From Apoderus coryli (lineage: Eukaryota; Arthropoda; Insecta; Coleoptera; Attelabidae): a stretch of 64,000 bases of DNA. The stretch is from NCBI GenBank assembly GCA_911728435.2, contig OU452203.1, forward strand, positions 18,807,651 through 18,871,650, in the 5' to 3' direction. Position 1 is the first letter of the stretch. Each line of letters begins with the position of its first letter. Of the stretch, positions 45,701 to 57,700 are shown in pieces. The translations under genes were made by a program, and so were the position numbers. A model generated the notes under the pieces. That model saw nothing but the letters and a program-made list of their open reading frames with translations. It was not told the origin of the DNA and did no database searches.

Positions 45701-48700
45701 TTGTACCGAGTGGAACAAAACGACGTTATCTGTCTTTTTATACGTTGGCCTAGTAAAATATTGTTTTCTTATTTGGTTACTACTAAAGTCACAGCTATGA
45801 CTATGATACATCGAGAGAGTATGGAAAATAAATTGCCATCATCGTTTTAGTGGTCATGGTCAGAGGAACTGGAAACAATCCGTAGCATAGCTGTTATACC
45901 GCAATAAAATGGAATTCTATCGTCGATATGTGACAATGGTTGAAACATGGCTTCACTATTACACACCAGAATCCAAAAGACAGTCAGCTGAGTGGACATC
46001 AATGGACGAACGATTCCAAAGCGAGCAAAGACGCAACAGGCTGTTGGTAAGGTGATGGGGGCTGTATTTTGGAATGCCAACGGAATAATATTCCTCGAGT
46101 ACCTCCAAAAAGGACCGACCATCAACAGCGACTATTACTGTGCACTTTTGGATCGATTTAAATTGCAAAGAAACGGCCACATTTGCATTTGTGTTTCACA
46201 AAGACAATGCACCGTGTCACAAATTGATGAAAACTATGCCAAAATTGAATGAATTGCTTACGGTGGGTGGTATTCGCCAGATTTAGCCCCCAGCGACTTT
46301 TTCCTGTTTTTAGATATCAAGAGAAGACGCATATTTTGACGAGAAAGAAATCGTACTATAAGTGGTATCGAAGGCATTGCATATTATATGATATGAAGAG
46401 CTAAAAAATGTCAATGTATAATATGTAAATTGATTTTACCTTGCAATAAGGCTACCCCTACGTTTTTCCAATGCAGCCGCCGCTGTGGCAGCTGCTAATG
46501 ATAAACTTCCGCGTCGTTCTAATAACGGCATCGATGAACGATTTTCAGGTGTTGCTAGAGATTTTCGGCGTCGCACTAATTGTGATGCACCATCACCCAT
46601 TTTTCAAACAATTAATTTAAAATCCCACAATAAAATTAAGCATTCAACGTCTAATTGTATCATTAATTAAAAATCAACTTTATTTTAAGCACTCGTCACA
46701 GTAAGTAATTATGTACAATAAAGATTCTTTGTTAAAGGTTAAATCTATAAAAAACTACATTAGCAGAAAATCGAAAATATATTCAAATCAATACTATACG
46801 AGATTTGTCGGCAAAATATAGGTACAAGTATTTCCATAGAAAAATCTAAAACATCGTTGCATTACGCAAAGAAACGTTAATTTGTTCAAGTAATAATTTC
46901 AACATGTGCAAAACAATATTCAAAAACGAGTTTGGGTTTTTAACGTAGCATAAAAATGTCAAGACAATTTGATCGTGAAAATTTCACAATAATAGAATTT
47001 TATTAACTCCACAAAACACGGCAAAATGTTATTTTTTTATTTGGAAAAACTGAAATGATTTTCCAGAAAATATGAAAACAGGTCAATTTGCTGACTACAG
47101 GGTGTCCCAGAGACTCCTTGAGCAAAATAAATTGCACTTTTCTTATCTGGCATTTGCCATTTTACGGTTCTATCTCCGATATACAGGGTGTCAAAGTTTG
47201 ATGTTTAAAAACCATTAATCTCAATAACTCTTGTTCTGATCGTCGCATTGATATGAAACCTGGTACATTAATATTGCAATTTTAGACGCATGTCGCATTT
47301 AAAAACTAAAAAGCTATTGTAAAGACAAATCACCAAGTAAGTTTTAAAGTTAATGTTTGGGCAGGGGTGGTAGAGAATTTTTTAGCTAAGTAACAAGAGA
47401 TACTCGGAAGCCAAAATGATTGCAAGCCTAATAAAAAGACATGGTCAGAAATAATCGAGCTAAAGGGGACCTATCCCAGCTCACGTATTTGAAAGATGTG
47501 TACAATTTAAGACGGAGAACTAAAACTACTCTGATATCCAGGCAGCCATTCTAGCACTGAGGTCCTACATCATGAGTTTAAAAATGCTATGAGCATTCCT
47601 AGGCAAATGTAACACTCGGGAATCATAGGAAACGAACAAGTTAGAAAGATAGGCAGTTTTCTAAGGAGGTCAGAACTTTAAAGTCAAGTTTAAAATTCTG
47701 ACCAACCTTCCATTAAAAATTGACGTAAACACGTTTTTATCAAAAGGCACAAAGAAAGAAAAACTATATTTTCACAAACCACCTTATATTAAAACAAAAT
47801 CACAAACACTGTTTTAAATAAAATCCACATTTCACATATTTTATTGCATCCATTCTTATAAAGATGTTAAACCAAACAAGTTAATGTGTTCATTGAAGAC
47901 AACTTATTTAAGATTGAACTAACATAAAATTGAAATCTAACACAAATTAAATATCATTAATACCACTAGAAGAAGAAAAAAGAACAGGGTCTACAACTAG
48001 TAGTATAATAAAGTAACAACACTAGACAATGATGTTTTTGTCAAGGTCCAAATATCTAATTTAGTCCGATTAGGAGACCATTTTAAAATTTTATTACATG
48101 CATTTTTTACCATAAACTACGAAGTAATGCAGGTTGATTTTAATTACGATGGAATTTTTTAATTTCTTTCCATTTAACACAGATTATAATCTTAGCGATC
48201 GCTATAAATGTTAGAGAATAAATATTAATAAGTAATAATTTATGAAACCGAAATCGTGAGTAACAATTATTGTTGATTATAATATTATATTTTATAAGAA
48301 AATGAGCTTTTCACTCAAGGATGATAGTAAATATTTTCTACGAAACCAAAGTAAGATGGAAGAAAAACTGCGTAACACAGCGGCGGAGTAAAAAATTTAT
48401 ACATACAACTCTCGTAGTCTAGTAAGAATTTATATTGAAATGTATTAATGAGACAGGCTGATGATGGAGTGAGCGGACTCCGAAACATGTCCTTTATGCG
48501 TTCAAGGTGATATATTATATAATTTGGGCAGCAAAAGGGGTGCAAGGATGTTCTTAAAACCAACATGAAGAAGAGTGGCTTAGATGTGAAGAACAACTGA
48601 AGATCGCGAACGACAGACCGAGATGGAGGCGTACCATTTGCGGGGGACATCAAGTTTTTGATTTCGTATGTAGAATTACCCTCCAATTTTTTTTTTTTTA

Positions 48701-51700
48701 ATTTATGAATTTTGTAAGAAATTACATTTTGTCAGAAAACTTGATTATCTTTAAAACGTTTCACGTAAACAAAATTAATTTATAAAAATTAATGTTTTTA
48801 CAAACCAGTTGACCTCACTTTCGATAAAATTGACTATTAAATAATCTAATTCGAGACATTTCATAAAATTTTACCATTTCTTTTACGTTCAAACTCAGAG
48901 CAATACTCTTCTTCCTAGACTGATACACTCCAAGAAATTCCTTGGAAACTTCAATCATGAAAGATTCAAAATCTGTTTGGATCTCTTAGGAAATATATGG
49001 CAAGATTAGACTTAGAAGAGAGCGACGAATGCAGATTCTGTAGGGACGTGGAAGAAACTCCTGAGAATGCGCCGCAATCAGCAGCCAAGGCAAAGACAAT
49101 TTGGGGCATGAAATCGTACAAGATGGTGACGTGTTGTCCCTGAAACCAGCCAACCTACTGGAGCTCATAAGAGCTCTAGAACTTGATGGAGAGTTTTGAG
49201 ACTCAGTTCAAGTAACTCAAGACAGGGGGATACAATAGACCATCACACACCCCTAATTTTAATCTTAATTTTACGTTCAAACTTTCTGAAGTTTGCGGAG
49301 GACAATAGTGTGGGTTTGTACGCAGTTAATATTAGTTTTACTTTAAAGGTTCTTAGTTTTCCTTCGTCTAAAATTAGCTATGACAAACTCAAGTTAGCTC
49401 GTAATTGTAGAAAGCTGATGGAATGATTTGTTAAAGGGTTCTCTGAGAGCATTACACTTAAAGCCCAAAGAAACCTTTGAACAATAAATAAATAAGTGAA
49501 GTTTTAAATTTCCTGTATTTTTCGGCCTAAGTATATGGCAGTAAACTGAAGCTATCACCGAATTCCGAAGCAAATGTAAATGTCCTAAGTATGCATTCAG
49601 AAAGGACATAATAAATGACATGAGAATATTTACAATAGTTTGATATATTATTTAAGAAAAGGCAGTGCTTCCCTGGCGTACAAGAACAGCACGCCCCTGC
49701 TAGATACATAGAAAAAATAAACCAAATAAGATAGATGATTAATCTTTTGATCTAAATATAACTAATACTAACAACATTTTTAGGTGGGTACACCAATTTT
49801 TTTAAATACCCAGATTAATTGATTTTTAAAAAATATGTATTAGATAGAACATATAAACATCAAATCCCCTAATAACCCTCGGGAAAATGTAATTACCACA
49901 CGCTTATTTTAGCAAAAATATATACAAATAATTTATTTTAGTTTGATTATGAAATCAGCAATCAGTAAAAACCTCTAGAAGGCAAAAATAAATATTTAAC
50001 GATGCATAGAACCTTTGGAATAGATTAAAATTAAAAATACTTTCCTCGAGGACTGCTTAAAATATACGTTTACGTACATTCCACAATACTATCACAAAAT
50101 TGCGTATTAAGGGTTAATTATAATTTTGGCTAACGGAAATTTTTCGGATATTACGCACACAACTGTATACAATCCCACTTCTGGATTGCATGATATTGAA
50201 TTATTATTAAGTATCAATAGTTGTTTTGACATAATTCGTGAAAACTATTTCTACAGTGAAGATCAAAAGTCACGAATAAATTCGATGACATTTGAAAGAA
50301 ATTATTAGAAGAAACGCTCGTACTTCACTTTTGGTTTTAAATTAATCTCTTTTTGACGTAATAGAAAAGTATACCGAGGGTTGGGTAGATAAAAGTAATT
50401 GTATATATTTCCTTATGGAACTCCCCATGTTGTAACGTTCGTAGTGTGAAATAACGCGCTTTATTTAAAACTAATTTATTTACATTTAATAACTAACCAC
50501 TTAAACAAACTAATAACATTAATTAACTAATATGACTGTATTTATGTCTACTATTTATTTCACTATTACTTTTATGTCACTGTTGTCAACTATTGACTGT
50601 TTACTTCATAACTGTCCTCTTTCCTGTTTGTTGGCTATATATATGGTTGGCCTTCTTTCTCGAACACATCCAGTGAGTTAGTCAAATTTTCTACAATATT
50701 CTGGCGCACGTACGTCCATTCTAAATCCATACGGTAAGCGAGACACATCCTACTAAATTAACACAGCCCCGGACGAGGTATAGCCTACTAAATTCGTACA
50801 GAGTCGCCTTCGAGAATAGATCACCCGATTACTATAGTACAGCCAACGCTCTGAGCGTTGGGGACATTTTTATATTCGTCACAATATATTATTAATTTTT
50901 TTTATTATCCACAAGATTCTAAATTGATACAAAATTCATCAACGGTCATCGAGATACTTACAGTTGGACAGCACAAACCTTTAGTTATTAAAGCTTCTTT
51001 AGTTTTTACTTTATTTGCTGCAAATATGATAATGTCACATCATTTTTAAAAGTGATAATAAAATTAGTGAACATCGGTTGTTTGTCGTAAAAGTTAAAAT
51101 TGGCAAAACAAGATGAATAATTTAAGCAAAACTCGATCGAATTAATAGTGTTAATTATTTTGAAGTCCATTTATTAGACATTTTCTGCCATGTGTAACAG
51201 CAATAAAATTTTACAAATTTATATCATCATCATCAATCAATAGTATGTTGTGTACTTAGTAGGAAAAGGAACACTTTACCGGACGAGAATGTAATGTGCT
51301 TTACCTACGAAGCGCACATACTATTTTTTCTGAAATCATTGATATTATGCGTTTTTTTTTTATTCCCGGTGCATTTATTATTTTCGGTACAGTTTCTAAA
51401 TAAATGTGTGGATATTGACTTACCATTCACGTTTGGTTTCATCCTCCGCTATCAGATCATACATTTGGCTATTGTTTGTGGATGTATTAAATAGAAAGAG
51501 GGCGTTTTTACCTGGAACAAGAATATGAACCATTGGAAAAATATTTAAAGCAATAGAGACAAACCAAAATATATTTGATACTTACAAACAGCATTATTTC
51601 GTACTAATAATGTGCTCATTTTGATAATTGGTGAGAGAGGTTGTGGTTGTGCCGATGAACCGCTCTGGAAGAACTTTAAAAGGAACTTTTCACTTTCCCT

Positions 51701-54700
51701 ATGTAATATCACTACCATTTCTTCTAATAACAATACATGGACCGGCAATATTCCTTTATTAGGTCGCCTTAATTGCATACTACCTTCAAGTAGAAGTCGA
51801 TATCTAAAACAAAACAAAAAATCATCTCATAATTGTCTTCGAGCACAGGACAAACTTAATTTTTAAGGAATGGAAAGCAAAAACTAATAAAATTTAATCA
51901 ATGAACCCTAAAGATCCAGTTCCGAAACTTATAAGCCGCTGTTCAAGACAGCTTAATTGATGAAACCCATGCGTACGCGCAACATGTGGGTTTCTAACCA
52001 AGTTCTAAGCGGAAACTGATCAATGAAGAACACTACGTTTGCTCTATGGATATGCGATAGATTAATGGGAGATGAGGTTGAAAATAGTTATTTACGTACC
52101 AATTGCGGAAATCGACCATCTGGCAAGTGCGGAAATGACACTTTCCGCATGCTAGGTACAATTTTTTTCCTACACGCACCTCAAATTTTGCAAAACCAAA
52201 GAGTACAGGCGAAACTATATAAATAACTCGCAATGATTTAAAATATGTTGTTATTACGAGAGAAAAAGACCCATAATGGTAAAAAACTAGCTCAAGTTTG
52301 TAGATTTGACATTTGAAAAATCGGAAAAGTCACTTTACCGTACTGGGTGCGGAAAAGTAACTTTACAGCACTCAGTGCCGAAAAATACCTATACCACACT
52401 GAGTGCGGCAAAGTAATTTTACAGCACTAAAAAAAATGTGGAAAAGTGCGCATTACTGCACGCTCATAGGAAAAATCATTTTACGTTACGAACTGCAAAA
52501 TTTGAGGTACAAGAAGCCGCGAAAGTTGACGGAATTACCAACAAAACTCGCAGAGAACAACTGGATTAGTATATTATGAGCATTGAATAAACGCAGTTGA
52601 AGACAATAGTTCAAAAGAAAAGACTTTTTTAAATGTGTATTAATGACAGGCTTAGAACCTACAACTAATCCGAGTGAAAGCAGAAATAGCTAAAAATGAT
52701 GAGATCGCCCCTAAATCTTTGATATTCCAACGACGCAAAAAAAGAAATCAGCTAATACTCATTACCATCGATCGATTGATCGTTTTTAGATAGAATGCAA
52801 CAACTTCAGCATGTGTTTTGGAGATAGAACAACACTCCATTAGAGTCAGACCACTGTTATGTACAACATCGACAGACAGTCAAATTTGTCTGTCATCTGT
52901 CAAGGGTTTTTCTATTAGCTATAACACATCAAAAGCAAATGCTGACGTCAACGTTATCCGTAGTGATGCAAAATTACCGGTAATTTATTTTTTGGTAAGA
53001 ACATTGGAAATATTACGTAATATTACGTAATTTTAGGTAATATTAGGTAATATTGCTGAACAACTTAGAACACACACAATTCTTAGATAGGCCAAAGAAT
53101 AGGTACATATGATAAAAATAGTTTTCAGTCGGTAAAAATAAATATTTAGTCATTATTTGCTAAACCCTCATCCGCAGACAAATCCTCGGATAAATCAGAT
53201 TCAGTTTCATTAAAAGTATTTGTAACTGTTGATGGGGTCATTAATGCAACATTTTTCATTTCGGCACGGTTATTGCGTAAGAATTTCCGATTAGTTCGTA
53301 TGTAAACGAGCTTCACATATTATAGCGATGGCGTAAGAACTAAGCAACAGCTATCACTAGACGTGTTGCAGTATGTTGAAACAAGCAGTAAGACCGTTAA
53401 CGTAATATTGAAGCGAATATTACCGGAAATATTACCCCGAAAATTAACGAAATTTTTCGGAAATATTACATTAACAATGTACCGGATGGTAGAGGTAATA
53501 TTACGTAATATAACTGGAATTTCTGATGGTAATATTCGGCCCGTGCATCACTAGTTATCCGACAACTGAATTTTGACTCACCTTTTTAAATCTAAACTAC
53601 GAAATTCATTTACAATACTATGATCAGCACGTTCAAACAACGTCGGATCCAAATGATTTTGGATTTCTTCCAAACGATGTTTGTTTAAAGCTATTTTCGC
53701 TGCTTCGTTCACATAATTCAAAATTTCCTTCGACATGTTTTGGACACGCTTCAATTTTGTTAGCTCCTCGGATTGGACGGCATCTTTTGTATCAATACTT
53801 CCTGAAATATAAAAGAAAAATTCTTTAAATATTTCTGGTTACCATCGCATTGTCAATAAAAATCATGTACATGCCCTTTTCCCATCGAGATCTAAACAAC
53901 CTTTTATTTTATTGTTACGATCGCAAATCCAAAAATACCGACCGCAAATTCACGGACCTTAGCCTTAGGCTCCGAATCGAACATAATATCTTAATAGTAG
54001 TTCTTGGATGAGATGTTTTGTGCGCTCTTATGCATTAAAATTTTCCAAGAAGCTCCTTTGCAAAGGTTACTTATGCAGACTCACTTATTAAGGTTTGCAA
54101 ATTAAATCTATCTGTCAAATAGCAACAAAACGCTCAGGATAACTATCAATTCTTTTCTCGAACGATGAATTTATTTAGAGTGCCGCGTTTCAACACCAAT
54201 TATGCATCGAGATCACCTCTTTACCGAGCATGCCGAACCTGCGATCGTCTTAATATACATCGATCTGTACATTACTTTGACGGGTCACTGTGGTCTTTTC
54301 GCGCTGGTTTGTATCGGTACTTGAGCACCCTGGACATGTAGAGCGTATGGTGAGTTTGTCGTATGGTGATTTTGTTGTATTGTTGTTAACTTTATGGTGT
54401 ATTTTTCTGAGCTTATGCTTTTTCGATAATTTTTATCAATTATTTAGTTTACTATTGAGATAATATCCATTGTCTAGTACTTAGAATTGTCTTGTTATTG
54501 GGTCTTGACCTGTTAGACAATAAAGTATTTATTTATTATTATTTATTTATTTATTAACGCTAAAAGAGAGGTGTTTTAGGAATTTGCGCTGACCCTTTCA
54601 GTATCCTGATAGCATGCATAGAATGGATGCCAGATTAGTGGGCAGTACTCCAGCTTAGATCGGACGTATGTTTTCAGTGTAGCGACATTACGAAAAGACC

Positions 54701-57700
54701 TACAATTCCTGACCAGGTACGCCTATAAATAACCAAACGTCTCGGAAACATGACTGATGATCGTCATTATGTGTTTCCTAAAAGTAATTTAGAATCAAAT
54801 ACTACACCCTCAGTCTAGTTCAGTAGAACCAAACCGTCTTGGACCACTTATCGGAGGCATTTAAAAATTGCAGGACCGACGAACAAACATCAGCGTTCTG
54901 GAGGAAGCTGACACAACTAGCATTGAGGCGATGATTTTCAGGCACCAGCCACATAATCCGCATGCCAAAAGAACGCCTTCCAAAGAGAATCCTTTATTCA
55001 CAGCTTAAGGTCGGCTCACGAACTCAGGGAGGGCAGCAAAAGAGGTACAAGGATGCCAACATAAAGAAGTGAAGAACAACTAAGAGCACATCGCGAACGA
55101 GGGCCATCAAGTTTTGAAGGTCAGCGTTGACGACATGAGGGTGCGATGAGAGAGCATCGAAAGGAGAGAGCATCGATGGGCAGCGCACCTACAACAGCCG
55201 GTAAATGGTGGTGATGGGTGTGTCAATTTTGTGACAAAATTTGCTGCTCGAGAATCGGTCTGTTTAGCCATCTTAGGGCTCACAACAGAAATCCTTGAGT
55301 TGGAGTAATTCATACTAGTTAGCTAGTGACTGCTGATGATGATAACAAGCTAACTGATCTCATTAGCGAACATAAGATCCCATCAAAAGAACAAGACAAT
55401 AACTAAAACCAAAAATAGAAAACTTCTTAATTAAAACTGATTCCTGGCGACGCTTCTCCAGGACAAACACAGTCCAGTTTGTGCTACAAACCCATGGTAA
55501 GAACACAAAAATTGTGCATGCATGAACATTCTACAAATAGACAGAAAGCTAAGCTATGTAAGGTTAGATTACCTATAAGCCTTTCAAGTAGCAATGGATA
55601 CTTTGACAATCTCTGCATTTCCGTTGGTATAATTCCTTGTAGCGGTAACCTTCGACACTGTCGCTTTTTTTCGCACTCCGTCAATAACTGGTCGAATTTC
55701 GAGTCTCGTTCCCGCCGCTTTTTAATAAATTCCAATGCTAATTGTTGTCGTTCACAAAATGTAGCTGCTGCTTTCTGCAAAAGCTCACCTAGAACAAAGT
55801 AAATAAACAATTAGCTTTTATAGTAAAATATTTTTAATTACCCTTACCTTGTGGACCACAAAATAATTTGACTAATGCATCCCCCAAACTCTCTTTAACT
55901 AATGGATCCTCTTTCCTTATCCGCCTCATCTCCTTATTAATCTCGGTATGAATGTCTAACATCTCTTTTATATTCGGAAAAATCAAATTGAGATCTTCCC
56001 CTTTCAATATTTGGCTTTCGTATAGTTTCTTATAGAAAATTTTGTACAGTACTTTCAGGTTCCGAACGTGCGATCCTTCCGTCTGGAATAACTCTAGAAA
56101 TACAAAGTTTGGTTACTTTTACATATCCTACATGCACGATTTTCTTTATTATACCAACCGTTAATTACATCTTGGCGTTTCTTTTCATTCGCGCTCAAAT
56201 TTTTCACTTCCTCCTCAGGTAACAATTGTTGCCAGGTGAGTGGGTCAGTTTCGCCGTCCATATCGCTGTCAGAATCAGAATTAGTACGAATGGACGCTTG
56301 ATGCACGTCCACACTATTACTGGGACTTTCGGATAGCCTGCCACTGAAATTAACCACCAATTAAAGCCCTCCAAAATTTAGTAAAACCTATTTTCTTCCA
56401 AACGAATCACTTTTGACTACGATTTGAAGATGAAATATGTCGATATTTATATTTGTATCGCAATATAGCCTAACCGTTTAATTCATTTTCTTGTAGAACT
56501 AGTCTATTTTTAATGACAGCAACAAAGTATAGCTTGATGGATTAGTTAATTTTATGATAATAAGCTTCTAAAAATTATGCTGATAAAACTAGAAATTTGG
56601 ATTGTTGGGTTATCGCTTCGCGATATTCGGGACATTAACAACCCTGCAAGAGTTAAGTATTTGGGCACCATGCAAAACCTTTTATAGTATTAATGAATTT
56701 TTAAGCTGTACCAATATATTTTAATGTGTAACGTTGGTTCTGTATGTCACAAATTTTGTCTTTACGTTGTCTACTGTATTTTATTGTAGTTTATTTACTA
56801 AGTATATATTTTTTCTTATTTTATTGGCTTGTGTAAAACCAGCTGGTTTAAAAGCACCAATAAACGACGTTTCGTTGCCCTTATTGCCACTTATTCAAGC
56901 ACTTTTTTAACTAATATGAATTCAGAAAAAAGTTATGTAATATATTTTAGAAATAAGACTTAAAGTATGAGTCATAATGGTTAAAAAAACTTTAGAGGGC
57001 ACATTCAACGCGAGTTTAAAAGGATCATATTTAACAAGTCCAAAAAAACCCATCAATAAATAATATACAATGTTCTATTTCAATAAAGCTCATTGAAAAA
57101 AATGTCAATATGCAAAAACTATGCAAATTTGATACAGCTAAATAGTGTCCTTATCTGATAAACAGTTTTGGTATTTGTAATGTTCTTTAAAACTGACTTA
57201 CTTGCAAGATACATTAGAATTCGAGGAACTACCAGAATCTGTGTTCTTCGATAACACAGCATGACGCTCCAAGTCCACATCACAACTGAAAAACAAATGA
57301 AACTAATCAATTTAAAATTAAGTAAATTATCCAAAGATCAACTCACAAATAGCTTTAATATATTTAAACTTAAGACAAAGATACAAAAATAAAAACTGTA
57401 GGTGATCAGTTTTGTTGCAATATTTCCAATAAATTAAATTTCGTTCAAAAATTGATAGTAAACGTAGTTGCAATAAAATAAATAAATTAAAAAAAAAAAC
57501 AATAAAGTTTAGACCAGTACCTAAAGTAAAACCCATAAAAATAAAGCACGCATTTTCAACTTTAATTATACCTCAAAAACTAATTTAAATTGTCAATGAC
57601 ATTGACAACAAAAACTAAATTTAGCAAATCTATTTTCAGTTTGCTCATAAACTGGCGTGTGAGCGAGAAAAAATAACAACAAATCGTTTTTATGAATGTA

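Larger units (their letters stand above)
53582..56343 (-). other. RhoGEF2: RhoGEF2 DH (Dbl homology) domain exons
   Basis: Four exons carry the catalytic exchange domain. CR1 is N-E-L-F-Q-T-E-G-S-H-V-R-N-L-K-V-L. A middle helix contains A-A-A-T-F-C-E-R-Q-Q. CR3 is I-I-P-T-E-M-Q-R-L-S-K-Y-P-L-L-L, the signature that contacts Rho. All diagnostic blocks of the LARG/PDZ-RhoGEF group are intact. Confidence 0.9.

Noticed and set aside
46485..46670. 61-codon plus-strand frame
   Set aside because: Antisense to the orphan exon at 46,600-46,440, which has a start, donor and coherent composition.
53002..53515. TAATATTAC nonanucleotides resembling a rolling-circle replication origin of CRESS DNA viruses
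   Set aside because: They lie in an A/T-rich repeat run inside the hAT-like element, without a flanking stem-loop or any Rep-like gene.
55325..55350. CTGATGATGATAAC as a hammerhead core
   Set aside because: No GAAA follows a stem II; it is a simple GAT repeat.
56094..56158. C-R-I-C-K-S-N-Q stretch after the RhoGEF2 exon, resembling a zinc-binding C1 piece
   Set aside because: It is intron read-through: splicing at 56,159 to 56,093 restores V-I-N-E-L-F, the conserved DH start.
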